Assembly: GCA_903863295.1 (NCBI GenBank)
Contig: CAIPBM010000113.1
Coordinates: forward strand, 1-41,713
DNA length: 41,713 nucleotides
Direction: 5' to 3'
Source of the DNA: an uncultured Verrucomicrobiota bacterium
GTDB taxonomy: Bacteria; Verrucomicrobiota; Verrucomicrobiia; Methylacidiphilales; UBA1321
A program made the translations under genes and the position numbers. Shown one piece after another: positions 8,540 through 17,551 of the stretch. Positions within the stretch are counted from its first letter, which is position 1; the number at the start of each line of letters is the position of its first letter. Below the pieces are notes generated by a model, which saw only the letters and a list, made by a program, of their open reading frames with translations, made no database searches and was not told the DNA's origin.

Positions 8540-8629
8540 GGGAGACTTTCGCGTTTTACGCGTTAAGCACGATTGAAAAACTTCTACATGCTTCGATTAG
8601 ACCGCCTATGGATAGCGAGTCCGTCACTG

Positions 8630-8663
8630 GGAGCTGATCCTTCGACGAGCTCAGGATGACGGA
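8630..8663 (-). repeat. Palindromic intergenic repeat, right arm (copy 1)
   Basis: Inverted copy of the unit at 8506-8539 (core gatccttcgacgagctcagg, then atgacgga). It lies 15 bases from the stop codon of the minus-strand ClC gene and could act as a bidirectional terminator. Confidence 0.85.
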
Positions 8664-8678
8664 TGTTTAGAAAGGAGT

Positions 8679-10403
8679 TCAGTCTTCTTCCGTAGCAAAA
8701 TTCTGCTGGGCGCGGAGCAGATCGTGTAGCGTGACTAATCCCATGACCCGACCTCCGGGTTCGTCGAGGATGAGGACGATACCGCTGGCGGAATCCACCA
8801 GCAGTCGCTGAACCTTGTCGATCGGATCGGAACGCAGGCAGGTGGAAGCTTCCTGGATCGCTAGGTCGCGTCGCTGGGCCAAAGCTGCCAGAGCCTCCGC
8901 GCGAATAATGATTCCCGGCGCGCCTTGCTCGCCTTGATAAATGAACCGCGAAAAAGGATGGGCGGTCAGGGCGGCCTCGATGGTGCTTCGTTCCAGGTCG
9001 GGCAGGATCACCGGATGAAAACAGGCAATGGCAGAGACGGGGTAGGTTTGCCATTCACGGAAATCGCGCGGCGGCATCACGGTGTTGAGCCGGTAGCCAT
9101 CATCAGCCAGAACCTGCTCGTAAAAGCCTTCCGGTTGCAACCAACGGCAGAGGGCCTGACTTAAAATGCCCGCGATGAGCAGGCCGGGAATCAGCGAAAA
9201 TTGCTCCGTCATTTCAAAGACAATCAGGATGGAGGTCAGCGGTGCCCGCACGACCGCCCCAAGGCAGGCGCTCATGCCGATGATGTTCAAAAACATGCGA
9301 TCATTCGTGGTTAAGGTCACCCCGCAAGTACGGCTCAACTCCGCCACCGCGCAACCGGTCATCGAACCAAAAAACAGGCTGGGAGCAAAAATACCGCCAC
9401 AACCCCCGCTGCCGTAGGAGCAGATGGTGGCCGCCAGTTTGCCGACGAGCAACACGAGCGGAAGCGAGCCGAGAAACTCGCCGTGCAGACTATGGGTCAA
9501 ATCCTCGTAACCAAGGCCAAAGACGCCGAGTCGGCCGTAGGTGAAGAAGACGGACGTACCGATCATCCAGGTCAAAAATGCGCCACAAGCAGGGCGCAGC
9601 CAAAGCGGGATGAGACTGAGCATGGAATGCCGGAAAGCGCGACGCAATCCCAGGGCTCCCTTCTGGAAAAGGACGCCGATCACCGTTGCGCCGACCGCGA
9701 CCAGCGGGACGAGAAGATGTCCCGTCCAACTGGGAGTGTTCAAGACCGGCAGGATGAAAGCCGGTTGGCTACCCAGGCAGAGATGCACAGCCATGGCACC
9801 CAGCACCCCGGCCACCACCACACTGCCCAGCAAAGGACTGTTGAGGTTGCCGAGGATTTCCTCGAGCACAAAGGCGATGGAGGCCAGGGGAGTGTTGAAC
9901 GTGGCCGCGAGTCCGGCAGCGGCCCCGGCAGCAGTGGCGCGGCGTCGACCGGTTTTGGCGGTGCCCAGGAGTCCTGATAAATTGGAAGCGACCGCCCCGG
10001 CAATTTGCACCGAGGGGCCCTCGCGCCCGAGGCTGGATCCGCCCCCGACCGCCAGGACGCCCGCAATAAATTTGACCCACAAGACGCGCGCTGGCACGAA
10101 GCCAAAGTCTTTCCAGAAGGCAAGCTTGAGTTGCGGAATGCCGCTGCCCGCTGCTTCTGGCGCGAACTGGCTCAAAAGCACACCGGAAATGAGAGAGGTG
10201 CCGACGATCACGGCAAAGCTGGCGATGGCGAACTCCGGAAAAGTCCAATGGGAGAAGCGGACAAAGGTCTCCGTGTAAAGATAGAAGGTGGCGACATCAA
10301 ATGCCACGGCGGCCAATCCCGCGGCAAGTCCATAGACTCCTGATTCGACCAAGGGCCGACTGCGGCCAGGCAACCAGCCGAGGATTTGTTCGCGCACCTT
10401 CAC
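8679..10403 (-). CDS. ClC-type chloride/proton antiporter with CBS-like C-terminal domain
   Basis: A 574-residue inner-membrane protein of the ClC family. Selectivity-filter motifs are GSGIP (86-90), GREGPSVQ with the gating glutamate at Glu128, and GGIFAPSLFFG later. The internal proton-relay position (Glu203 of E. coli ClcA) is kept as Glu182 in the VLEE motif, so coupled chloride/proton exchange is more likely than a channel. The C-terminal 120 residues resemble a CBS pair, clearest at GRVMGLVTLHDLL near the end, and may sense nucleotides. It is the last gene of the minus-strand operon with the sensor kinase and NtrC-type regulator, suggesting that ion or acid stress is the input or output of that system. 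Confidence 0.92.
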   Translation of the reverse strand: MKVREQILGWLPGRSRPLVESGVYGLAAGLAAVAFDVATFYLYTETFVRFSHWTFPEFAIASFAVIVGTSLISGVLLSQFAPEAAGSGIPQLKLAFWKDFGFVPARVLWVKFIAGVLAVGGGSSLGREGPSVQIAGAVASNLSGLLGTAKTGRRRATAAGAAAGLAATFNTPLASIAFVLEEILGNLNSPLLGSVVVAGVLGAMAVHLCLGSQPAFILPVLNTPSWTGHLLVPLVAVGATVIGVLFQKGALGLRRAFRHSMLSLIPLWLRPACGAFLTWMIGTSVFFTYGRLGVFGLGYEDLTHSLHGEFLGSLPLVLLVGKLAATICSYGSGGCGGIFAPSLFFGSMTGCAVAELSRTCGVTLTTNDRMFLNIIGMSACLGAVVRAPLTSILIVFEMTEQFSLIPGLLIAGILSQALCRWLQPEGFYEQVLADDGYRLNTVMPPRDFREWQTYPVSAIACFHPVILPDLERSTIEAALTAHPFSRFIYQGEQGAPGIIIRAEALAALAQRRDLAIQEASTCLRSDPIDKVQRLLVDSASGIVLILDEPGGRVMGLVTLHDLLRAQQNFATEED

Positions 10404-10465
10404 TTGGCGAAGGCTAGCGCGGTTGGATTTACGCTCAATAGCGAATCCGCACGCAACTTAATCGG

Positions 10466-12322
10466 TCAGGCGATGGGCGTGGATTCATCCGGTTTTGATT
10501 CCTCAGCAATAGGGATGAGAAAGAAAAATTCGCTACCTTTTCCGGGACTGCTGATCACCCCGATTTCCCCGTGATGGGCGACGACAATCTCCCGCGCGAT
10601 GGAGAGGCCCAGTCCAGCACCGCCCGCTCGCGTTCCGGGTACGCGGTAGAAGCGTTCGAAAATGTGCTCCTGATGCTCTTGCGAGATGCCGACGCCCTGG
10701 TCTTTCACGGAAAACCGGACACTCGGCTTCATGGCCCGGGTATGGCCCAACGTCGCGCTTAACAAGATGCCGCTGCCCTTCGGGGAATACTTGACCGCAT
10801 TGATGATCAGGTTCGTGAAGACATAGGCGAGACGCTGACGGTCAATCCGGATATTGGGCAAACCGGGGGCGATTTCCGTCTTCACAACCACAGCCGAGGC
10901 ACTGGCAAATTCGCGCGTGTCGTGGACGGAGGACTCCATTAAGGTGGTAGGCGAGACGAGGTCGAATTGGAGCGCGGAGGCACCCTGCTCGAGCTTGGCG
11001 AGATCAAGCAGATCGTTGAGGGTTTTCAGCAAGCGGTCAGCATCCTCCTTCGCCGTGGCCACCAGGTCGGCCTGGCGTTCATTCAATTCGCCCACCGTTT
11101 TCTCGTGGAGAAGATAAAGGGCCATGCGGACACTCGTCAGGGGCGTCTTGAGTTCATGACTAACCGTTGCGATGAGATTGCTTTTGATGTCATCAAGCAA
11201 GAGCATGCGCGTGACATCCTCCAAAATGACCGCAACGCCAAAGACCTCGCGCTTGTCGTTTCGCAGGAGCACGATCCGGGGTAGGAAATAGCGATCCTGG
11301 CCATCGAGATGAAACTTGATCGCGTCGTGAAAAAGAACGGGCAGGTAATCCTCGCCACTCGAACGGACCTGTTCAACCCGTTCATCGACCTTTTCCGGTA
11401 GGCGCGTGACACCGGCGAAGAGAAGTTTGACGGCGAGCTGGTCTGCCACGGGATTGCGGAGCTCTACGGCCCCGGCGGAATTGAGTACGAAAATGGGATC
11501 GGGAAAGGAAGCGAGCGTGGAACGAACGGTCTGGTTGAGGCGCATCAATTCTTCCGAGGTGTTGGCCTGATATTGCCGGAGTTGTGCGGCCATTTGATTG
11601 AAGGAGGTGGCCAACATGCCCAGCTCGCCCCGGTCAAGCACGGGTACGGATTGGTTCAAGTTGCCCTCGCCGATCTGCTTAATGGAGGCGTTGAGAATAC
11701 GGAGAGGATTCAGGAGTCCATGACTTAATCCGAAAGCGGCGAAGAGGAAAACCGCCACCGCGATGATCATCAATAAAATGAGAAATCGAATCGTCCGGTT
11801 AATATCGGCTGCGGCATTTTCATTTCCCTTCCCTAACGCATGTTCATGGGCCAAGGTGAGTTTGTCCACCAAATCGAGGATCTGGGTGGTGTTCTGGCCC
11901 AGCTTCTGGGCTGTTTCGCGCCAAGCAGAGTCGGGAAAATCGGGGGCGATGAGAAAGGCGTTCGCGTTAGCAAGATATGTTTTATAGGAGGTATTGAGCT
12001 TGCCCAGCGGTTCCTTTTCCTCAGGACTGATCGATTTGCGCGCCAGCTCGGCTGAGAGAGCTTCCTCAAAATTTTTGTTGGCGAGATTAAAATCCTTTTT
12101 GCTTTGGACTTTATCACCCGCGACCAACGCGAGAAGCGCGCCCGTCATCCCCGCGCAGCTTCGTTTCATCTGCTGAAGATTACGCCCCACCTCGTCATTA
12201 TCACGGCTGATGGCCTGGATTCTCTGGCCGAGATCGCTGCATTGGTTGATGGAATAGAGACCCATCGCCAACAGGATGATCAGCAGGCACAACAACCCGG
12301 AGAGAAGGCGTGTGCGGAGCAT
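10466..12322 (-). CDS. Membrane sensor histidine kinase (HAMP-PAS-HisKA-HATPase)
   Basis: A 618-residue two-component sensor. Two membrane segments (about 7-25 and 179-199) flank a helical periplasmic sensor region. A HAMP linker (200-252) and a PAS-like domain (about 270-375) follow. The dimerisation helix carries phospho-acceptor His389 in the SHELKTPL motif. The ATPase domain shows the N box (NLIINAVKYS), a G1 box (DQGVGI) and a G2 box (GAGLGLSIA). It begins 20 bases after the stop of the NtrC-type regulator, its obvious partner. The sensor region has no recognisable ligand domain; it looks like a four-helix bundle. Signal unknown. Confidence 0.93.
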   Translation of the reverse strand: MLRTRLLSGLLCLLIILLAMGLYSINQCSDLGQRIQAISRDNDEVGRNLQQMKRSCAGMTGALLALVAGDKVQSKKDFNLANKNFEEALSAELARKSISPEEKEPLGKLNTSYKTYLANANAFLIAPDFPDSAWRETAQKLGQNTTQILDLVDKLTLAHEHALGKGNENAAADINRTIRFLILLMIIAVAVFLFAAFGLSHGLLNPLRILNASIKQIGEGNLNQSVPVLDRGELGMLATSFNQMAAQLRQYQANTSEELMRLNQTVRSTLASFPDPIFVLNSAGAVELRNPVADQLAVKLLFAGVTRLPEKVDERVEQVRSSGEDYLPVLFHDAIKFHLDGQDRYFLPRIVLLRNDKREVFGVAVILEDVTRMLLLDDIKSNLIATVSHELKTPLTSVRMALYLLHEKTVGELNERQADLVATAKEDADRLLKTLNDLLDLAKLEQGASALQFDLVSPTTLMESSVHDTREFASASAVVVKTEIAPGLPNIRIDRQRLAYVFTNLIINAVKYSPKGSGILLSATLGHTRAMKPSVRFSVKDQGVGISQEHQEHIFERFYRVPGTRAGGAGLGLSIAREIVVAHHGEIGVISSPGKGSEFFFLIPIAEESKPDESTPIA

Positions 12323-12342
12323 AATCGGATCTGGTGAAACCG

Positions 12343-13719
12343 TTAGGACGTGGAAGCTGGTGATGAACTGGAATGGGCCGACTCGGCAATTTCAGCATAA
12401 CGCTTGCGTTTACGATAGAGGGTAGCAGGGTCAATGCCCAGAATTTGGGCAGCCTCCTCCATGCTGCTGGCGATCTCAATAATGCGGAGGATGTGTTCAC
12501 GTTCGAGTTCCTCCAGCGAGACGCGATTACCAATTGCTGCAGTGGAGGCTTGTGGCCCGCAGAGATTATCGGGAAAATCGTTTACATCGATTTTGTCGCC
12601 GGAAGCCAGAATGACCGCGCGTTCGATGACATTGCGCAATTCCCGCAGGTTTCCCGGCCAGGGATAGCGCCGGATCGCGTCAAGGGCGGCGGGAGTGAAC
12701 TCAATCCGGTTTCGACCGCTCTGTCGCGTGAACTGCTTGAGATTTTGCTTGGCCAGCGAGACGATGTCCATCGGGCGTTGGCGGAGAGGGGGCAGTTCAA
12801 TCGTGATGACGTTAAGACGGTAGTAGAGATCCTCGCGGAATTTCCCTTCCTTGACGAGATCCTCCAGCCTCCGGTTGGTGGCGGCGATGACGCGCACGTC
12901 GGCCTTTCGGGGCTTGGAATCGCCAACCCGTTCGTATTCGCGCTCCTGGAGAAGCCGGAGAAGTTTCGGTTGGATCTCCAGGGGAAGCTCGCCGATTTCA
13001 TCCAGGAAAAGTGTCCCGCCCTCGGCGGCTTTCACCTTTCCCCACGTTTCGCCGACAGCACCGGTAAAGGCACCACGGACATGGCCGAAGAGTTCGCTTT
13101 CGAGCAGTTCCTTGGAGAGGCTGGGGCAGGCCACGGTCACGAAGGCGTTTTCGCGCCGGGGGCTATTGCGGTGGAGCGCACGCGCCAGCATGCTTTTCCC
13201 AGTGCCGCTTTCTCCCAGGAGCAGGATCGTTGCGGAAGAGGCCGCCGCCTTGGTCGCCGTTTCAAACGTTTTCTGCACGAGTGGCTCCTCCGTGGCAAAG
13301 TCGGCGAGTGTTTCCGTTGTCGCAAGCATCGATTCAAGTTCGACTACCCGGTTTTCGAGCCTGCGATTATTCTCGATTCGGGTCAGGGACTGACGGATTT
13401 GCTCCGGCGTAAAGGGCTTGGCGATGTAATCGACCGCGCCACGGCGCATGGCATCAATGGCGGTCTCCATGGAGGAGTAGGCCGTGAAGACAATGACATT
13501 TAACTTTGGCTCCAGCAGTAAGAGCTTGGGAATCAGCTCAATTCCACTTTCACTGCCGAGGCGCAGATCAAGGAAAGCGGCGTCGAAGCTGCTCTTCTTG
13601 AGCAAGTCCAGCGCCTCGGCCGAGTTCTCGGCCTGCTCGCATTCATGCCCGAGGGCATCAAGCGTCATCGTCGTCGTTTTGCGAATATGAATCTCATCAT
13701 CAATGACCAGGATACGCAT
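12343..13719 (-). CDS. NtrC-family sigma-54-dependent response regulator
   Basis: A 458-residue activator with three domains. The receiver has acidic Asp7-Asp8, phospho-acceptor Asp51 and Lys101 in the AKPF motif. The AAA+ domain has Walker A GESGTGK (169-175), the sigma-54 contact loop GAFTGA (216-221) and a Walker B FLDEIGEL block. The Fis-type helix-turn-helix closes the protein (EEAAQILGIDPATLYRKRKRY). All parts needed to open sigma-54 promoters are intact. It is followed at 20 bases by the sensor kinase and preceded, two bases apart, by the transglutaminase gene. Three sigma-54-like promoters lie within 6 kb upstream, including one in front of this operon, so autoregulation is likely. 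Confidence 0.95.
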   Translation of the reverse strand: MRILVIDDEIHIRKTTTMTLDALGHECEQAENSAEALDLLKKSSFDAAFLDLRLGSESGIELIPKLLLLEPKLNVIVFTAYSSMETAIDAMRRGAVDYIAKPFTPEQIRQSLTRIENNRRLENRVVELESMLATTETLADFATEEPLVQKTFETATKAAASSATILLLGESGTGKSMLARALHRNSPRRENAFVTVACPSLSKELLESELFGHVRGAFTGAVGETWGKVKAAEGGTLFLDEIGELPLEIQPKLLRLLQEREYERVGDSKPRKADVRVIAATNRRLEDLVKEGKFREDLYYRLNVITIELPPLRQRPMDIVSLAKQNLKQFTRQSGRNRIEFTPAALDAIRRYPWPGNLRELRNVIERAVILASGDKIDVNDFPDNLCGPQASTAAIGNRVSLEELEREHILRIIEIASSMEEAAQILGIDPATLYRKRKRYAEIAESAHSSSSPASTS

Positions 13720-13721
13720 AA

Positions 13722-14777
13722 TTATGACAGGGTAATGGCTTGGGGCTCAGGTGTTGGAGAAATACCCGGCGTGGCGTGGATGACCATCTCCATCGGCGCG
13801 GAATTCTCCTGGGGAACCTGTTGGAATTGTTGTACCAGCCGATCCTGGTTGTTCTGTTGCTGACTGCTGTTTTGAGAAAAATTTTGACGAGCAGGAATAG
13901 GCGGTGCAGGGGCGAGCGGGCGATCAATCTGCACGACCGTGACATCAACCTGGATGCTTTGAAAGGCATTGCCTGGCCCGATGAAGGAACCGGCAATCGG
14001 TGCGGCATTCTCCGGATTGCGGGACACGGCGACGGGCACATGCTGGGATCCGGTCATGATCCCGGAGGTCGGATCGAAGCCCTTCCAACCGGCGCCGGGC
14101 AGATAGACTTCGGCCCAGGCATGGGTCGACGCACCACCGGCTTCGGTCGCCTCACACTGCATGTAGCCGCTGACAAAACGCGCGGCCAAGCCCCAGCACC
14201 GACAGCCTTCGAGTAACAGCGTGGCAAAATCGCGACAAGAGCCGCTATTTTTTTCCAGCGTTTCAGCCGGTGTCTGTACGCCCCGTTCATCGCGCCGTTG
14301 ATAGGTAAAGTTCTTGTTGATGAACGTATTCATCTGGCGCAACAAGGCGATGGTCTCAATTTTTTCGCCCGGCTTCCAGAACTGGGTCAGCCATTCCCGC
14401 AGACGTTCGGAGTCTTTCGGATAAATAATCGGCATGAAGGCTGCCAACTCGGGCAGGCTATCGGGATCGTAGACGAAAGGGTACTGTACTGCACTTTCAT
14501 CCATGAGGAAGTCGAGCGGATTGGAATCGTATTGCTCAAGAACCAACTCGCTATAGAAGGAAAGCTGGGTTGATTTTTCGATGAAGTCGACCTTGGCGAT
14601 ACTGCTGCCGTTGACGTCCCGCATCCAGCGGATGGTATGTGCGGGCTTGATTTCAAGGATCGAGCTTTCGATATGAACGTCGTGTCCCTCCCTTGGACGC
14701 ATCATGATCTTATGCTGACCAAAAGCTACGGACTGATTGTAGTTATAGGTGGTGCGATGTTGAATTCGGATTTTCAT
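13722..14777 (-). CDS. Transglutaminase-like (papain-fold) protein with Gln/Pro-rich tail
   Basis: A 351-residue protein with a bacterial transglutaminase N-terminal region (about 1-120) and a transglutaminase core. The catalytic triad is complete: Cys181 in GSCRDFA, His219 in STHAWAEVY and Asp235 in GFDPT. Such proteins may act as proteases, amidases or cross-linking enzymes; the reaction here is not known. After residue about 290 comes a low-complexity tail rich in Gln, Asn, Pro and Ala. No signal peptide, so probably cytoplasmic. Its start overlaps the stop of the GH13 gene by four bases (ATGA type), and its stop is two bases from the regulator start, so translation is coupled on both sides. 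Confidence 0.9.
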   Translation of the reverse strand: MKIRIQHRTTYNYNQSVAFGQHKIMMRPREGHDVHIESSILEIKPAHTIRWMRDVNGSSIAKVDFIEKSTQLSFYSELVLEQYDSNPLDFLMDESAVQYPFVYDPDSLPELAAFMPIIYPKDSERLREWLTQFWKPGEKIETIALLRQMNTFINKNFTYQRRDERGVQTPAETLEKNSGSCRDFATLLLEGCRCWGLAARFVSGYMQCEATEAGGASTHAWAEVYLPGAGWKGFDPTSGIMTGSQHVPVAVSRNPENAAPIAGSFIGPGNAFQSIQVDVTVVQIDRPLAPAPPIPARQNFSQNSSQQQNNQDRLVQQFQQVPQENSAPMEMVIHATPGISPTPEPQAITLS

Positions 14778-16639
14778 GACGGGGCGGCTTCCTGGGGATC
14801 GACCACCTTTTCACCAGGCGGCTCGGGATTTTCTTCCTGGCTTAAAATGAGCAGACCATAAGCCGGTAGAGCTACCTTACCGCTAAAATTGAAACCGTCA
14901 TAGGCTTCATTCTCTGCCTCGATTTCGCCATCCGGAGTAGAAACATCATCAAAATCGGGACTATAGCCCTTCCAGTCGGAATTAAACCGGATCGTCCAGC
15001 GGCCTCCACTGGGTAGTCCGATGCGGTAACCGTCCGTGAAAGCCTGATGGGTAAAGGAAGCCAAGACAATCACGTCATCCTTGGCGCCGCCATCGAGCCA
15101 GCGCCGGAATGCAATCACCTTGTCGTGATCGTTGACGTGGGAAACATGGGTCCAAGGCCCCGTCAGCCCACGCGTATTACCAAAGCGATTGAGACGGAGA
15201 TGAATCAAGTCGCGATAAAGCCGGTTGATGCCCCGGAAAGTCCGCAGCTTGGTCCAATCGACCGATTTGTCATCCCGGAACCAGCCGTCTTCAAGAAACT
15301 CCTGTCCCTCAAAAAGCATCGGAATACCCGCCGTGGTCAGGGCGAGACCGGCGGCGAGAGTGGAGCGCTTCCGGGCAAAGTAGCCTTGGGTATCGTTCGG
15401 ATCAATTTCCTGGGGGATACGGGCCTTGCCATTGGCGACTTCATCGTGGGACTCGCTGTAAATGATCCGCTGGATCGGGTCTTCGTTATAGCGGAATTGA
15501 AGGGCACTCGCGATCTCGGCCATGGATCGATCGCGATCCTCGATGGTGACCACGTTGCGGCGCACCGGATGCACGAAGGCTGAGTCCCATTGAGCCCCAA
15601 ACCCGGCACCTCCCTCTGCGGTGGGCTTGGTCAACCAAGGATTTTGCATCAGGTCTTCGCCAATCGATAAGGCGCCGGGAAAGTTGTGCTGAATCTCCTC
15701 GTTGAGCCACTGCATCAGCGACCATCCCTCGGGAATATCCGTTTCGGGACTATTATTGTCGCCGTGCGTATTCCGGATGAAAAGGGTCGAGTCAAAGCGG
15801 AGTCCATCCATGTGGAATTCCTCCAGCCAGAGCATGACGTTGTCGCGGATATACTGACGGACTTCGCTCCGGCCATAATCGGGCCGGTTCTCGCCCCAGG
15901 GCGTCCAGGCGCGATGATCGTTGTAGAAATAGATGCCGCCCTTGTTATTTTCATTCCAGCCATCGTATTGCCAGAGATCGAGATTATCGGGGCCGAAATG
16001 ATTATAGACGACATCCAGGATAATACTGATGCCTTGGGCATGCGCGGCATCGACCAGGGCTTTCAAACCATCGGGGCCGCCATAGCTCGGTTCCACCGCA
16101 AAAGGATCGGTCAGGCTGTAGCCCCAGGAGCGTTCACTAGGAAACGCCATGGGCGGCATGATTTCGATGGCATTGATGCCAAGATTTTTCAGGTAGGGTA
16201 GCCGACCGATGACTTGTTCAAAGCGACCGGGACTACCATTGGGGCTCGGGGCGAAGGTTCCGACATGAAGCTCATAGAGGACCAACTCATTCCAATTGGG
16301 CAACACACGTCCCGGGGATTTCCATTCGTAAGTGTCAGCATAGATCACCGATAAAGCCGTCTCGGGATGGATCTCCCGCGCGTAGGCATCGTTCTTGCGA
16401 AAACGCTGATCTCCGTTGGTAATTTCGAATTGATACTGCTGCCCGGCTACCGCCCCTTTTATTTCCCCAGCCCACATACCGCCCTCTTCGCTTTGCAAGG
16501 GAGCGGCTTCCGGATTCCAATCATTGAATTCACCCACAACCGCTACACTCGTGGCATGGGGAGCCCAGACGCGAAAGTGGGTAGAACCTTCCCGGGGCAG
16601 AGCCCCTAACTGGCGTGGGTTGTGGATGGTCGTCTTCAT
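14774..16639 (-). CDS. GH13 alpha-glucan enzyme (branching enzyme / trehalohydrolase-like)
   Basis: A 621-residue enzyme of the alpha-amylase family with an N-terminal CBM48-type domain (about 10-100, VGEFNDWNP). The barrel motifs are DVVYNHFGP (209-217), nucleophile Asp283 in GLRFDS, general acid Glu328 in SIGED and His398-Asp399 in SESHDE. The HVGTF and PSYGGPDGLKALVDAAH blocks resemble maltooligosyltrehalose trehalohydrolase, while the LFEGQEF and SVDW blocks resemble branching enzymes. It therefore either branches glycogen or releases trehalose; both would fit a stress role, the latter as an osmoprotectant. No partner trehalose synthase (TreY) is in the window. It lies nine bases after the small membrane-protein gene and is coupled to the transglutaminase gene. 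Confidence 0.9.
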   Translation of the reverse strand: MKTTIHNPRQLGALPREGSTHFRVWAPHATSVAVVGEFNDWNPEAAPLQSEEGGMWAGEIKGAVAGQQYQFEITNGDQRFRKNDAYAREIHPETALSVIYADTYEWKSPGRVLPNWNELVLYELHVGTFAPSPNGSPGRFEQVIGRLPYLKNLGINAIEIMPPMAFPSERSWGYSLTDPFAVEPSYGGPDGLKALVDAAHAQGISIILDVVYNHFGPDNLDLWQYDGWNENNKGGIYFYNDHRAWTPWGENRPDYGRSEVRQYIRDNVMLWLEEFHMDGLRFDSTLFIRNTHGDNNSPETDIPEGWSLMQWLNEEIQHNFPGALSIGEDLMQNPWLTKPTAEGGAGFGAQWDSAFVHPVRRNVVTIEDRDRSMAEIASALQFRYNEDPIQRIIYSESHDEVANGKARIPQEIDPNDTQGYFARKRSTLAAGLALTTAGIPMLFEGQEFLEDGWFRDDKSVDWTKLRTFRGINRLYRDLIHLRLNRFGNTRGLTGPWTHVSHVNDHDKVIAFRRWLDGGAKDDVIVLASFTHQAFTDGYRIGLPSGGRWTIRFNSDWKGYSPDFDDVSTPDGEIEAENEAYDGFNFSGKVALPAYGLLILSQEENPEPPGEKVVDPQEAAPS

Positions 16640-16648
16640 GGGGTTGCT

Positions 16649-16864
16649 TCAGAGTTTGGTTTTAGCTCCTGCGGCGAGGGCGACGACTCCCGCGACGATG
16701 CAAACCGCTCCGACAACAGGCGGGATGGGAACGTTATGGGTCTCCTGGTGTTGAATTTGGAGCGGCCCCAGTTGGACGTCCTTTTCCGTGGTGGTATAGG
16801 TGATGACTTGATAGACCAGCGCGAGAGCGCCGATGACGATAAGAACAATGCCAGCGATTTTCAT
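16649..16864 (-). CDS. Small two-span membrane protein (DUF3185-like)
   Basis: A 71-residue protein with two membrane helices (about 2-19 and 48-67) separated by a polar loop (TTTEKDVQLGPLQIQ then PIPP). This matches the general pattern of small stress-associated membrane proteins annotated DUF3185-like. ATG 16864 is chosen because AAAGG precedes it and the first helix starts at once; the frame is open upstream to 16927 without merit. It is the first gene of the six-gene operon and follows a sigma-54-type promoter at 16922-16937. Confidence 0.75.
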   Translation of the reverse strand: MKIAGIVLIVIGALALVYQVITYTTTEKDVQLGPLQIQHQETHNVPIPPVVGAVCIVAGVVALAAGAKTKL

Positions 16865-16921
16865 AGGATGCCTTTGGTTAGATGTAGATGCAGTTGGCCT
16901 TTTTGAGGCTGTTAGGGTTAG

Positions 16922-16937
16922 GCACATGTGATGCCAA
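16922..16937 (-). promoter_or_regulatory. Sigma-54-type promoter A (six-gene operon)
   Basis: Minus strand reads TTGGCATCACATGTGC: a -24 GG and a -12 GC with exactly 10 bases between, close to the consensus TGGCAC-N5-TTGCA. The GC element lies about 58 bases before ATG 16864. The same TTGGCAT core recurs at promoters B and C, and the downstream operon encodes an NtrC-type activator. Confidence 0.7.
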
Positions 16938-17283
16938 GTGCTCTCATGGAATCCTAAGTCATTTCATGAAAGCTTCTTATGAATAATATCGCCAGAGAAT
17001 CAGTTCCTGATCGGCTTTGTGAAATTGCATAACGCAAGGCTATCTGGCCCGATTTCGCAAAACGCTGTTCCAAATCTTGCTTTTGATCGGTCATGAAATA
17101 CTGGAAGCGGTTAGGTCCTGATTACCGTTCCTTTCCCCGCCTGTTTCATGATTTCCTGTCTTCCTGTTAAATTACTCCGCCGCGATGGAGACGCTAATAC
17201 CGTAAGAGTAATCCAGCGCGAAACTGGGCACTCTTTTTCAGAATTGAGTTGGTTTGAAAAAGAATTCGGCGCAGCTCTGTAAA

Positions 17284-17321
17284 TGGAAAGCCGCCGCACC
17301 CAAGCAGATACGACGGCTTCC
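17284..17321 (-). terminator. Hairpin downstream of DUF1328 gene
   Basis: An inverted repeat, aagccgccg (17288-17296) against cgacggctt (17311-17319), with 8 of 9 pairs matching and a loop of 14 bases. On the minus strand the second arm is followed by TCCATTT, a poor T tract, so terminator activity is only moderately supported. Confidence 0.45.
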
Positions 17322-17350
17322 TCCTGACCAACAACCCACTGACGACCGAA

Positions 17351-17515
17351 TTAGACGGGCGGGCGGCGACCCGCGATCAGGGAGATCACGAAGAGGACGA
17401 GGAAGACAAAGAACAAGACCCGGGCGATTTCTGCCGCAAGTCCTGCAATGCCGACGAAGCCCAGGACGCCCGCAATAATGGCGATCACTAAGAATGTAAT
17501 GGCGTAACTCAACAT
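17351..17515 (-). CDS. DUF1328 family small membrane protein
   Basis: A 54-residue protein read directly from the minus strand: start ATG at 17515, stop TAA at 17351-17353. The sequence opens [16 protein letters not shown], has the conserved [17 protein letters not shown] core and ends in RRPPV; this is the DUF1328 (YtjA-like) pattern with two membrane helices. AAAGGA lies at good spacing before the ATG. A longer open frame at 17238-17558 in another frame overlaps it and is spurious. Members of this family are often found among general stress genes; the molecular function is not known. Promoter B precedes it by a short leader. Confidence 0.88.
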   Translation of the reverse strand: MLSYAITFLVIAIIAGVLGFVGIAGLAAEIARVLFFVFLVLFVISLIAGRRPPV

Positions 17516-17551
17516 ATGGTTTCCTTTGGTTAATCTGACTTACCCCCATAC

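Larger units (their letters stand above)
16865..17350. other. Regulatory intergenic region, no gene
   Basis: About 490 bases without a convincing gene. It contains promoter A (16922-16937), a perfect palindrome tttcatgaaa at 16962-16971, two more partial copies of the half-site (tcatgaaat at 17091, tttcatga at 17144), and a hairpin at 17284-17321 downstream of the DUF1328 gene. The copies upstream of promoter A could be activator sites. Confidence 0.5.
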
